DNA of 64,000 bases from Rhizobium aethiopicum (GTDB lineage: Bacteria; Pseudomonadota; Alphaproteobacteria; Rhizobiales; Rhizobiaceae), in assembly GCF_900094625.1 (NCBI RefSeq), contig NZ_FMAJ01000014.1, forward strand, positions 85,091 through 149,090, given 5' to 3'. A program made the position numbers and the translations under genes. The notes beneath the pieces are model-generated. The model did not search any database. It worked only from the letters and a program-made list of their open reading frames with translations, and was not told where the DNA came from. This document shows, piece after piece, positions 57,301 to 64,000 of this stretch (position 1 is the first letter of the stretch; each line of letters starts with the position of its first letter).

Positions 57301-58108
57301 CGCTGAGACCGGTTGCCGCAGCCGCCACTTCTGGAGGAAGTTCGGACGGCGACGGGCCTTCTTCCCCCGCGGGCGCGTCCGCCGCCTGCGCCGGTGCATC
57401 GACTGCGTCGAGCACGGGCGCATCGACCGGATCGAGATGACCGATCGCGGTTTCCACGGCGAAGAGCAGGTTGAGCGCCGGCTCGTCGCTGAGCTTTCCG
57501 ACCGCAGCCGGCAGATAACCCCGGCCGGTGGCGACCGGGCGCTTCACCAGGCGGTCGGGATGGGCGCCAGCCAGATTGATCAAGGCCTTTGCGGTATCGC
57601 CGGAGATGGCAAGCGAGGCAAAGCCCGGCGAGGCCGCGATGACCTCGCCATTGGCGCCGATGACGGCCATATGCGTATCGGGGTCATCAAGCCCCTGCAG
57701 CATCTGGGCCGCCGCAGCACCTGCCGTCAGCGGCCTTGCCGACACCGGCACCGAAAACAGCATGGCCTTTTCGCCTGATGACAGCCGGATCAGTTCGGCC
57801 GCCGCCTGCACCTGCACCCGCTGAAAACCTTTGGCGATGCGGATCATCAGGCTTCTGTTGTCACCGATGTCGGCAAGCTGGCGCGCCGCCGTTTCCAGCT
57901 GGCGAAAGGTGATGTCGGTGCGATCGGCACCCTGGTCGAGCAGGTCGTAGACCGCCGAATGGCCGAAAAGCTCCGCCCCTGCGCCGTTTGCCCAGAGCAG
58001 GCGGGCAAGATCGGCCGAAAACAGCACCATCGCCTCGCCGCGTGAAAATCGTTCCCGTACCCGCGCATGCACGGCGACATCGATGAACGGATATTGGACT
58101 GCGGGCAT
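54314..58108 (-). CDS. PAS sensor histidine kinase of PleC/DivJ/PdhS type
   Basis: The 1264-residue protein has a PAS-like N-terminal region (about 15-130), an acidic Ala/Glu-rich linker (about 230-400), a PAS domain (about 410-520), a second acidic linker (about 540-780), PAS domains near 800-860 and 905-1020, the dimerisation/phospho-acceptor site His1041 in FLARVSHEIRTPLNAIIGFS, and an ATPase domain to the end (N-box NILSNAIRFTPSGGQ). MAGERFGPIGHPRYIEYAND after the H-box is typical of PleC/DivJ/PdhS kinases, which phosphorylate DivK. No receiver domain is fused and no membrane helix is seen. By gene order it recalls Agrobacterium pdhS1 (from memory). Confidence 0.86.
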   Translation of the reverse strand: MPAVQYPFIDVAVHARVRERFSRGEAMVLFSADLARLLWANGAGAELFGHSAVYDLLDQGADRTDITFRQLETAARQLADIGDNRSLMIRIAKGFQRVQVQAAAELIRLSSGEKAMLFSVPVSARPLTAGAAAAQMLQGLDDPDTHMAVIGANGEVIAASPGFASLAISGDTAKALINLAGAHPDRLVKRPVATGRGYLPAAVGKLSDEPALNLLFAVETAIGHLDPVDAPVLDAVDAPAQAADAPAGEEGPSPSELPPEVAAAATGLSEIVDAVSGIEEVEELEETADDREQPAEAALTSAEAALADENPAADEASENDDGATKNRMDEVDEPADDTASHSDETAEASVMVETPVEIDRMPVDEAPEAVREEAAVLTTAASDGPPAPSLAPEPGFVFRPNSRATRFVWKIDAEGRFNEVSHEFAEAVGPHASAIIGSAFGDIAALFNLDPDGKISEALARRDTWSGKTILWPIEGTSLVVPVDLAALPTYTRNRDFDGFRGFGVVRLSDAQEDPLALGLTLGPNGIGHDAAGLGPAAEAVTEPAEDINAAPEAAPAETSLADEVEDHPQSEEMAPEATGFEPPARDSAAEESRDGNDDGAGEAAAADAADEPPALRIADAPNRRFTDKVVQLHSTGAALTAAEQANFREIAKRLEAFGAGKEEPDAPAPAGTTATETAGFEEGAEPETFTDQTPVAGAADTAPVEEMAPQEAIFENAAEALDEDGASEEPAAIGEDEATEGLVETVSQIEVLTSFIPPRVKMTDGLSAGTVDQLPVAVLIHVGDALIHANPEFMRLTGYHSLDALREVGGIEALLQRRDLEEKAAGSGTMMLVKADDRLTPVTARLQSVRWEDANALMLALMPVEGKEDGRGEGGRSEARPERMVEKVAKLQVEVEELRSILETATDGVVVIGTEGDIRSMNRSASALFNYDEQETRGKPFVMLFAHESQKAVLDYLNGLSGHGVASVLNDGREVIGREAGGGFVPLFMTMGRLTSSNGYCAVIRDITQWKRTEDELRNAKGAAETANAHKTDFLARVSHEIRTPLNAIIGFSDMMAGERFGPIGHPRYIEYANDIGRSGRHVLDIVNDLLDISKIEAGEMDLDFAAVGLNEAVSEAVALVQPQANGQRVIIRTALSHSVPEVVADLRSIKQIALNILSNAIRFTPSGGQIVVSTSYEANGSVVLRVRDTGIGMTRAELDHAMKPFRQVSSTQSRHRGDGTGLGLPLTKAMVDANRATFSINSAPNEGTLVEITFPSQRVLAG

Positions 58109-58216
58109 GATCGAACCTTGTCGCTGTCGGCCTTCTAAATTAACGGCTTATTAATAACTGCAGGTCGCATGCCGGTCCAGAACAGCGGGGTGGTTTCGGC
58201 CCATAGGGTTAACGAC

Positions 58217-58250
58217 TTGTGCACCGCACAATAAATGTTGCAATGCACAA
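58217..58250 (+). promoter_or_regulatory. Tandem PhaR-type operators upstream of the phasin gene
   Basis: TTGTGC-ACC-GCACAA (58217-58231, perfect 6-bp arms) and the related TGTTGC-AAT-GCACAA (58236-58250) lie about two helical turns apart. The second overlaps the -35 box. PhaR-type regulators of PHB granule genes bind TGC-N-GCA type sites before phasin genes and leave them when they bind PHB, so this arrangement fits repression of the phasin gene. Confidence 0.65.
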
Positions 58251-58265
58251 TGGAATGTCCTATAT
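58237..58265 (+). promoter_or_regulatory. Phasin gene promoter
   Basis: A -35-like GTTGCA (58237-58242) and a -10 CTATAT (58260-58265) are separated by 17 bases; the latter is the exact rhizobial sigma-70 -10 consensus. Transcription would start near 58272, about 50 bases before the chosen start codon. Confidence 0.65.
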
Positions 58266-58321
58266 AGACGTCATTCGATGATCACAGGCAGCGACTGCCT
58301 CAGCCCAAAGGAATGCGACCC

Positions 58322-58771
58322 ATGGCTACCATAAAGACCGACGACGTTTTTTCAATCGCTTCTTTCGACCCGTCCAAGCTGGCCGAATCCTTCCGTGAAT
58401 TCGCTGAAAAAGGCGCACAGCAGTCAAAGGACGCCTATGCCAAGCTGAAGACGGCTGGCGAAGAAGCCGGCAAGACGCTCGAAGCCACCGTCCAGACGGC
58501 ACAGGCCGGCACCGTCGAGATCGGCCTGAAGGCGATCGACGTCCTGCGCGTCAACGCCGAAACCTCGCTCTCTCACATGGAAGCACTGCTCGGCGTCAAG
58601 TCCGTCGCCGAATTCGTCGAGCTGCAGACCTCGTTCCTGCGCAAGCAGGCCGAACTCGCCGTCGACCAGGCAAAATCGATGCAGGAAACCACCAAGCAGG
58701 TGGCCGAAAAGCTCGCAAAGCCTTCCAAGGAAGCTGCCGAAAAGGCAATGGCATCCTTCAAGACCGCCTGA
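58322..58771 (+). CDS. Phasin family protein (PHB granule-associated)
   Basis: An ATG at 58322 (149 residues) is preferred to one at 58313, because AAAGGA (58307-58312) is then well placed. The product is helical, Ala/Lys/Glu-rich and without signal peptide, with the Phasin_2 pattern: FREFAEKGAQQSKDAYAKLK, ALLGVKSVAEFVELQTSFLR and QAELAVDQAKSMQETT. Phasins coat polyhydroxybutyrate granules and limit their size. PhaR-like sites and a good promoter lie upstream. Confidence 0.92.
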   Translation: MATIKTDDVFSIASFDPSKLAESFREFAEKGAQQSKDAYAKLKTAGEEAGKTLEATVQTAQAGTVEIGLKAIDVLRVNAETSLSHMEALLGVKSVAEFVELQTSFLRKQAELAVDQAKSMQETTKQVAEKLAKPSKEAAEKAMASFKTA

Positions 58772-58793
58772 TCGGGTTTGTCCCATCGCAAAC

Positions 58794-58825
58794 AAAAGGC
58801 TGGACCTCGCGTCCAGCCTTTTTGT
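58794..58825 (+). terminator. Rho-independent terminator of the phasin gene
   Basis: AAAAGGCTGGAC-CTCGC-GTCCAGCCTTTT, a perfect 12-bp stem, is followed by TTGT, 22 bases after the stop codon. It isolates the phasin message from the tRNA downstream. Confidence 0.85.
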
Positions 58826-58844
58826 ATATTGACGAGGAATGGGG

Positions 58845-58873
58845 CTTGAATTCATCGCCAAGTCCTCGTATGT
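58845..58873 (+). promoter_or_regulatory. Possible tRNA-His promoter
   Basis: CTTGAA (58845-58850) and GTATGT (58868-58873) are separated by 17 bases and lie 28 bases upstream of the tRNA. The -35 box is close to the rhizobial consensus CTTGAC; the -10 is weaker. Confidence 0.45.
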
Positions 58874-58901
58874 GACCCCCGTCGCGTCAAACGTGATTTA
58901 T

Positions 58902-58978
58902 GCGGTTGTAGCTCAGTTGGTTAGAGCGCAGGTTTGTGGCACCTGAGGTCGGAGGTTCGAGACCCCCCAACCGTACCA
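58902..58978 (+). tRNA. tRNA-His (GTG anticodon)
   Basis: The 77-base gene folds into a cloverleaf: acceptor GCGGTTG / CAACCGT, D-arm GCTC...GAGC, anticodon stem CAGGT / ACCTG with loop TTGTGGC (anticodon GTG), T-loop TTCGAGA, and an encoded CCA. The first base is G1, with no additional G-1 encoded, and the discriminator is A73; this is the unusual tRNA-His of alphaproteobacteria. The T-stem GGAGG / CCCCC has an A-C mismatch in the middle pair. Confidence 0.95.
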
Positions 58979-59063
58979 TTTCCCCGCCACAGATGAAATC
59001 CTGTTCCCACCGTTGCAATGGAACTCATGCCGTTTCGATCCGTTCTCCGAGTCGACGGAGAAT

Positions 59064-59504
59064 ATGGATGTCGAAAACCCTCCTCTACGGTGCGACCAAG
59101 ATCGACGAGACAACAGCGCCTATGCGCCGGTTGAAAGCCTCGCCGCGTTCCAGTGGAAGAACCGTGTTTTCATCCTTTTCGCCGACGTGGATAATGCCCG
59201 CGCCGCCCGCCAGGAAAACCAGCTGTTGGCAGAGCGCGCGGCGCTTGACGAGCGCGATGTGGTAGTGCTGAAGGTTTCCGGTGCTTGTGAAGGTTCGCTT
59301 TTCGGCGCTACCGAAGACCTCGACGGCGAGTCCGTCCGGCGCGATCTCGATGCGTTGGAGATTGGAGAATTCGCCGCCTTCCTTGTCGGCAAGGACGGCA
59401 CGGTGAAGCTCACGCTCAGCGAGCCGATCACCGGTGGCGAACTCTTCGCCATCATCGACAGCATGCCGATGCGCACTGGCGAATCGCTGAAGCCGGACAA
59501 ATAG
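59064..59504 (+). CDS. DUF4174-type protein (hypothetical)
   Basis: The ATG at 59064 has CGGAG 5-9 bases upstream; it gives 146 residues, without signal peptide. The core LAAFQWKNRVFILFADVDNA, then QENQLLAERAALDERDVVVL and FAAFLVGKDGTVKLTLSEPI is typical of DUF4174, a thioredoxin-like domain without the CxxC pair. The function is unknown. It is the first gene after the tRNA-His. Confidence 0.75.
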   Translation: MDVENPPLRCDQDRRDNSAYAPVESLAAFQWKNRVFILFADVDNARAARQENQLLAERAALDERDVVVLKVSGACEGSLFGATEDLDGESVRRDLDALEIGEFAAFLVGKDGTVKLTLSEPITGGELFAIIDSMPMRTGESLKPDK

Positions 59505-59612
59505 GATCGGCCGAACATCATCTGCAACTGAACATTATGAATGAGAGGCAGCTCGTTGCGCTTCCGAAGTTCACCAACGAGATCGGCATTTGTTGCCGTA
59601 CAGAGGTAACCC

Positions 59613-59642
59613 GCCCAGGCATTTGGGCCAGGGCACTTTTTT
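59613..59642 (+). terminator. Probable terminator of the DUF4174 gene
   Basis: GCCC-A-GGC around ATTTGG pairs with GCC-A-GGGC, a 7-bp stem with one A-A mismatch, and is followed by AC and six T residues. It lies 108 bases after the stop codon. Confidence 0.55.
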
Positions 59643-59825
59643 CATTCGATGCGAGCGAGGCGTTCAGAAGAAGCCGGGACGTGGTCTGGCAAGTTTACGT
59701 CAAATGAAGGCGCGGCTGCTTTGGTTTAAAAACCCACCAAATGAACCGCTCGATATCTCGATATCTAGAATCCCACCACTCTTTGGCACACGGGTATGAC
59801 ATCCGAATTTACGCGCGATGTCGAG
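59643..59825. other. Gene-free stretch between DUF4174 and MNT-HEPN genes
   Basis: The whole gap from 59505 to 59825 carries no credible gene; a frame of 69 codons at 59590-59799 lacks a ribosome-binding site and family likeness. The part after the terminator is lower in G+C than its surroundings and contains a direct repeat CGATATCTCGATATCTAG (59753-59768). It may be the edge of transferred DNA; I see no tRNA-end duplication. Confidence 0.4.
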
Positions 59826-60734
59826 TTACTCGCGAATCCGCTCAAGCCTCTCCAGATGCTCAAGGCACGCCGTCTTAACCAGCGCAAGCAATAACGCGGT
59901 TTGCTCTGCAAGCCAGCCAAGAGCCTCATCGCTGATCTCGAAATGCCTGGAATACCTCGCTTTCACATAGGCCTCGTTCAGCGTGTTGAACCAAGCGCGC
60001 TCACGATGTTGGTTACGAGGAAAAGCTTCGGTCAAACGCCGATCCTGTTCCTCGGCAAGAGAGCGGAGGAATTTGATGTTATGGGAAGGAGGGCCGTAGT
60101 TCGTGAGTGTCAGCAGGGCGCATGAATACGCTTGCTCAATCGTTTGGTGGAGCTCAAAAGCCGCAACGCGAAGTTGCCGCTCTCCTGCGTAGAACCGAGA
60201 TCCTTTCAGAAACGTTTCCGCCAGGGAAAATCGGTCTATGAAATGCTCCTTTGCTACGCGCAGCCGGTCCGCCGGGGAGAGCGGTTGAGGCTCCGCAAGC
60301 GGCTCATCATCGAGCTCGTAAAGAACGATGCCTTCCTTGCGAATATCGGAGAAGAAGTAATGTCCTTCCCTGAGATAGGTGTTCACCTCGCGCCTGGAGT
60401 GAACGATGAAGCTCACCGGGGTTTCGATCGCCTTTTCGTGGATCAGCCGATCGGCGGCCTTGTGCCAGTAGTCGGCGAACTCGCAGAGCTTGCGATTGTT
60501 GACAATGATCAGAAGATCGAAATCCGAGCGATAACCCTTCATCGTGAAAGGTTCGTCTACCCATCCCCCTTTGGCGTAGGAGCCAAATAGGATAATCTTC
60601 ACGATCCGGCCGCGCTTTTTGAACTCGGCCGTACCATCCTTCAGCGCATCCTCGAATTCCTCGTGGAGGATCTCCAGAACGCGGCCAATCTCGCGTTGTT
60701 TGCGGAGCGGCATATGGTTGAGGGACGACTTCAT
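59826..60734 (-). CDS. Fused nucleotidyltransferase (MNT) and HEPN domain protein
   Basis: An ATG at 60734 (302 residues) is chosen; a GTG at 60764 is possible. The N-terminal half is a minimal nucleotidyltransferase: ILFGSYAKGGWVD followed by YRSDFDLLIIV, i.e. the GS-x(n)-D-x-D catalytic set. The C-terminal half (about 170-295) is a HEPN helical domain with R-x6-H (RVAAFELH) and LHQTIEQAYSCALL. As separate proteins, MNT and HEPN form toxin-antitoxin pairs in which MNT AMP-modifies the HEPN RNase; here they are one chain. It is divergent from traA, so a maintenance or regulatory role for a mobile region is possible. Confidence 0.83.
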   Translation of the reverse strand: MKSSLNHMPLRKQREIGRVLEILHEEFEDALKDGTAEFKKRGRIVKIILFGSYAKGGWVDEPFTMKGYRSDFDLLIIVNNRKLCEFADYWHKAADRLIHEKAIETPVSFIVHSRREVNTYLREGHYFFSDIRKEGIVLYELDDEPLAEPQPLSPADRLRVAKEHFIDRFSLAETFLKGSRFYAGERQLRVAAFELHQTIEQAYSCALLTLTNYGPPSHNIKFLRSLAEEQDRRLTEAFPRNQHRERAWFNTLNEAYVKARYSRHFEISDEALGWLAEQTALLLALVKTACLEHLERLERIRE

Positions 60735-61064
60735 AGCACCATCGATAGGCGAAAGATCCTGCACCGTCTACGACAAATTTCCCACGGCTAAGCCCATCGG
60801 CCTGGGTGTCAAAACCGCTTCTCACGCGCTTGGTCATTGGGTGCCTCAACCGGGCGGAGCTTGTAATTGGGCGGTTCAAACCCCGCGCGCCATACTATCT
60901 TGAACAAGGTAGTAAAATAACCTAAATTGTGGTGATCGAAAACGGCACGTCGGAAAAAAACGCCCTGCAAACACTTTTTGGACGCGGCGGTGGACGTTCG
61001 CTCCGGTCTGTTCCCGGTGGCGATGCTCGCTGGTGCAACTTGATTCAGGGGGTAGGAGACATCA
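60735..61064. other. Intergenic region between the MNT-HEPN gene and traA
   Basis: These 330 bases hold no convincing gene. They contain an inverted repeat CTATCTTG-AA-CAAGGTAG (60895-60912, one G-T pair), a GCGGTTCAAACCCC block near 60871-60884 that resembles a tRNA T-arm but does not fold, and an ACGCCCT block near 60960-60966 faintly like MOBQ nic regions. Promoters for both divergent genes, and possibly an origin of transfer, should lie here. Confidence 0.4.
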
Positions 61065-64000
61065 TTGGCGATCATGTTTGTCAGGGCGCGGGTGATCAGT
61101 AGGGGCGCGGGACGCAGCGTCGTCGCCGCCGCCGCCTATCGTCATCGCACACGAATGACGGATCACCAAGTGGGCAGATCTTTCAGCTATTGCGGCGGGA
61201 GCCCAGAGCTGGTGCATGAGGAACTGGTACTTCCCGATCAGATCCCCGCCTGGCTGCACGAGACGGTCGACGGCCATTCGGTCGCCGGCGCCAGCGAGGC
61301 ATTTTGGAATGCCGTCGATGCTTTCGAGACGCGGGCGAACGCGAGACTCGCCCGCGAGCTGATTATCGCGCTCCCGGAGGAACTGACGAGGGTGGAGAAC
61401 GTCGCGCTGGTGCGCGAATTCGTGCGGGACACTGTTACCGCGACGGGGATTGTCGCCGATTGGGTCTACCATGACAAAGACGGTAATCCACACATCCATA
61501 TGATGACGACGTTGCGGGCGTTGACTGAAGATGGCTTTGGTCCGAAAAACTCTGCTGTTTTGGGCGAAAATGGCGAGCCACTACGTCGTAAAAAAAACGG
61601 CAAGATCATCTATCAGCGCTGGGCTGGCGACAAGGAAACCTTGAAGGCCTGGAAGATTGCCTGGGCGGAAACAGCCAATCGGCATCTGGCGCTCGCCGGT
61701 CATGAGATCCGGCTCGACGGCCGCTCCTATGCCGAACAGGGTTTTGACGGCATCGCGCAAAGGCATCTCGGGCATGAGAAGGCGGCACTCGCCCGCAAGT
61801 GCAGAGAGCTCTACTTCGCTCCCGCCGATCTCGCCCGGCGCCAGGAGATGGCGGATCGGTTGCTGACTGAGCCGGAGCTTCTGCTAAAGCAGCTCGGCAA
61901 TGAGCGCTCCACCTTCGATGAGAAGGATATCGCCAAGGCGCTGCATCGTTATGTCGATGATCCCGCAGACTTCGCCAATATTCGCGCCCGGCTGATGGCG
62001 TCCAACGAGCTGGTGATGCTGAAGCCGCAGGAGATCGACGCTGAGACAGGAAAGATATCGGAACCGGCCGTGTTCACGACACGAGACATTCTGCGCGTCG
62101 AATACGACATGGCCCAGTCCGCACAGGTCCTATTGAAGCGTGACGGCTCTGGCGTCTCGCCACGGCACCTCGAAGCTGCCATCAAAAGCGTCGAGACCAG
62201 TGATCCCAAAAATCCGTTCAGTCTCGATGCGGAACAGGTCGATGCCGTCCGTCATGTCACCGGCAACAGCGGTATTGCCGCCGTTGTTGGTCTTGCCGGC
62301 GCCGGCAAGTCGACGCTGCTGGCGGCCGCGCGAGTTGCCTGGGAAAGCGATGGCAGGCGGGTGATCGGTGCGGCGCTTGCGGGCAAGGCAGCGGAAGGGC
62401 TGGAGGATAGTTCGGGCATCCAATCGCGGACACTGGCCGCCTGGGAACTGGCCTGGGCGAATGGGCGCGACACACTCCATCGCGGTGATGTGCTCGTCAT
62501 CGATGAAGCCGGCATGGTGGCCTCGCAGCAGATGGCCCGTGTGCTGAAGATCGCCGAAGAGGCGGGCGCAAAAGTTGTCCTGGTCGGCGATGCGATGCAG
62601 CTGCAGCCGATCCAGGCTGGCGCTGCCTTTCGGGCGATCACCGAGCGTATCGGCTTTGCCGAGCTTGCCGGCGTGCGCCGACAGCGTGAAGAGTGGGCGC
62701 GAGAGGCCTCACGGTTCTTTGCCCGCGGCGAGGTGGAGAAGGGGCTCGACACTTATGCCCGTCATGGTCACCTTGCCGAGGCAGAGACACGCGCGGAAAC
62801 GATCGACCGGATTGTCGGCGACTGGACCGAGGCGCGCAAACAGGCAATTGTTCGATCCGTCTCTGAGGGCGGGGATGGCCATCTAAGGGGTGACGAGCTT
62901 CTCGTCCTTGCCCACACCAATGACGATGTCCGCAAGCTGAACGAGGCGCTGCGTGCGGTGATGGCCGGCGAGGATACGCTTTCCGACAGCCGCACCTTCC
63001 AGACGGCCCGCGGGGCGCGGGAGTTCGCCGCCGGCGACCGCATCATCTTCCTGGAGAACGCCCGCTTCCTCGAGCCGCGGGCCAGGAGTTATGGTCCGCA
63101 ATATGTCAAGAACGGCATGCTCGGCACAGTCATCTCCACCGGTGACAAACGCGGCGAAGTTCTGATGTCGGTTCGTCTCGACAACGGCAGCCAGGTCGTC
63201 TTCAGCGAAGACAGCTATGGCAATGTCGATCACGGCTATGCCGCAACGATCCACAAAGCCCAGGGCACCACCGTCGAGCGCACCTTGGTGCTTGCCACCG
63301 GCATGATGGACCAACACCTGACCTATGTGGCGATGACCCGCCATCGCGATCGCGCCGATCTTTATGCCGCCAAGGAGGATTTTGAGCCAAGACCGGAATG
63401 GGGACGCAAGCCGCGTGTCGATCATGCCGCGGGTGTGACCGGCGAGCTTGTCAAAACCGGAGAGGCCAAATTCCGGCCTGATGATGAGGATGCCGATGAC
63501 AGCCCCTATGCCGATGTCAGGACGGACGACGGAACCGTTCATCGGCTGTGGGGCGTGAGCCTGCCCAAAGCGCTCGAAGAGGGCGGGGTCCTGGAGGGCG
63601 ACACCGTCACGCTACGCAAGGACGGCGTGGAGCGGGTCAAGGTCCAGATTGCTGTTGTCGATGAAGAGACAGGTCAGAAACGTCATGAGGAGCGGGAGGT
63701 CGACCGCAACGTCTGGACGGCCAGGCAGCTCGAAACCGCCGAAGCCCGACAGGATCGCATCGAGCGGGAAAGTCATCGGCCGGATCTGTTCAAGCCGCTC
63801 GTCGACCGGCTGTCGCGCTCCGGCGCCAAGACGACGACGCTCGATTTTGAAACCGAGGCCGGCTACCGGGCACATGCGCAAGACTTCGCCCGCCGCCGCG
63901 GGTTCGATCATCTCTCGCTGGCTGCGGCCGAGATCGAGGAGGACATCGCGCGGCGCTTTGCGTGGATGGCCGCAAAGCGGGAGCAGGTGGAAAAGCTCTG
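61065..64000 (+). CDS. traA: Ti-type conjugative relaxase/helicase TraA (3' end outside window)
   Basis: The frame is open to the window end (978 complete codons visible). A TTG start at 61065, with AGGAG seven bases upstream, gives MAIMFVRARVISRGAGRSVV, the normal start of the family; ATG at 61074 is an alternative. The MobA/MobL relaxase part (1-~260) has Tyr25 in AAAYRHR and the HxH metal site His143/His145 in NPHIHMM. A RecD/TrwC-like helicase follows with Walker A GLAGAGKST (409-417), VLVIDEAGMV and a later HKAQGTTVERT. It nicks oriT and unwinds DNA during plasmid transfer. No frameshift is seen. Confidence 0.92.
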   Translation, partial: MAIMFVRARVISRGAGRSVVAAAAYRHRTRMTDHQVGRSFSYCGGSPELVHEELVLPDQIPAWLHETVDGHSVAGASEAFWNAVDAFETRANARLARELIIALPEELTRVENVALVREFVRDTVTATGIVADWVYHDKDGNPHIHMMTTLRALTEDGFGPKNSAVLGENGEPLRRKKNGKIIYQRWAGDKETLKAWKIAWAETANRHLALAGHEIRLDGRSYAEQGFDGIAQRHLGHEKAALARKCRELYFAPADLARRQEMADRLLTEPELLLKQLGNERSTFDEKDIAKALHRYVDDPADFANIRARLMASNELVMLKPQEIDAETGKISEPAVFTTRDILRVEYDMAQSAQVLLKRDGSGVSPRHLEAAIKSVETSDPKNPFSLDAEQVDAVRHVTGNSGIAAVVGLAGAGKSTLLAAARVAWESDGRRVIGAALAGKAAEGLEDSSGIQSRTLAAWELAWANGRDTLHRGDVLVIDEAGMVASQQMARVLKIAEEAGAKVVLVGDAMQLQPIQAGAAFRAITERIGFAELAGVRRQREEWAREASRFFARGEVEKGLDTYARHGHLAEAETRAETIDRIVGDWTEARKQAIVRSVSEGGDGHLRGDELLVLAHTNDDVRKLNEALRAVMAGEDTLSDSRTFQTARGAREFAAGDRIIFLENARFLEPRARSYGPQYVKNGMLGTVISTGDKRGEVLMSVRLDNGSQVVFSEDSYGNVDHGYAATIHKAQGTTVERTLVLATGMMDQHLTYVAMTRHRDRADLYAAKEDFEPRPEWGRKPRVDHAAGVTGELVKTGEAKFRPDDEDADDSPYADVRTDDGTVHRLWGVSLPKALEEGGVLEGDTVTLRKDGVERVKVQIAVVDEETGQKRHEEREVDRNVWTARQLETAEARQDRIERESHRPDLFKPLVDRLSRSGAKTTTLDFETEAGYRAHAQDFARRRGFDHLSLAAAEIEEDIARRFAWMAAKREQVEKL

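Noticed and set aside
58913..59113. 66-codon minus-strand frame across tRNA-His
   Set aside because: Its residues (WGVSNLRPQ) are the typical artefact of reading a tRNA gene in reverse.
59590..59799. 69-codon frame after the DUF4174 gene
   Set aside because: No ribosome-binding site, overlap with a probable terminator and no recognisable features.
60840..60895. Possible tRNA or tRNA fragment around GGCGGTTCAAACCCCGC
   Set aside because: The T-loop-like block does not form a proper T-stem or acceptor stem, and no anticodon arm can be drawn. It does not match the tRNA-His 3' end.

Overview
This is a GC-rich alphaproteobacterial chromosome segment, very probably from Rhizobium (R. etli / R. 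leguminosarum group). The evidence is the rhizobial motB-motC-fliK / rem / flgE-flgK-flgL-flaF-flbT-flgD-fliQ-flhA-fliR order, an aglR-aglEFGAK alpha-glucoside locus, a zwf-pgl-edd operon, a phasin gene, a tRNA-His without an encoded G-1, and intergenic palindromic repeats typical of rhizobia. No rRNA, CRISPR array or intact insertion sequence was found.

Layout. 1-15150: the end of a flagellar/chemotaxis regulon, all on the + strand. It starts inside motB and runs through motor, hook, filament-junction and export genes, then four small flagellum-associated genes; three of these resemble FliJ, rod-binding FlgJ/CheL and FlgN, and one is an unknown membrane-anchored protein. 15548-18307: a WecG/TagA-type glycosyltransferase and a Wzz-like polysaccharide protein. 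18428-19327: folD. 19334-27263: the alpha-glucoside regulator AglR, divergent from the transport and hydrolysis operon aglEFGAK, with two LacI-type operators in the gap. 27380-31964: a degenerate PilZ-like protein, then (minus strand) the Entner-Doudoroff/pentose-phosphate operon zwf-pgl-edd. 32099-34841 (minus): a glutamine-synthetase-like ligase and a PuuB-like FAD oxidase. 34967-36148: an HI0933/YhiN-family flavoprotein. 36751-41330: two methyl-accepting chemotaxis proteins. 41303-42516: a possible small gene and a divergent LysR regulator. 42597-45746: isocitrate lyase aceA with a small downstream gene, divergent from a RamB-like regulator. 45872-49944: the polyamine-type ABC transporter potFGHI. 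49956-54057: an AsmA-like protein and a divergent acetoacetyl-CoA synthetase. 54314-58108: a 1264-residue PAS sensor kinase of the PleC/DivJ/PdhS type. 58322-58978: phasin and tRNA-His. 59064-64000: a DUF4174 protein, an MNT-HEPN fusion protein and a Ti-type TraA relaxase cut by the window end; this last part looks like the edge of a mobile or plasmid-derived region.

How the genes fit together. The left third builds and drives the flagellum under Rem. The centre is carbon metabolism: alpha-glucosides are imported and hydrolysed by Agl, glucose flows through Zwf-Pgl-Edd, C2 units through AceA under the RamB-like regulator, and acetoacetate through its CoA ligase, which fits PHB turnover together with the phasin. 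The Pot transporter and the PuuA/PuuB-like pair point to polyamine use. No wholly new multi-gene system was found. The most useful leads are the operator arrays (aceA/RamB-like, aglR/aglE, phasin), the MNT-HEPN/TraA junction, the uncharacterised flagellar genes, and a candidate small RNA at about 54060-54262.
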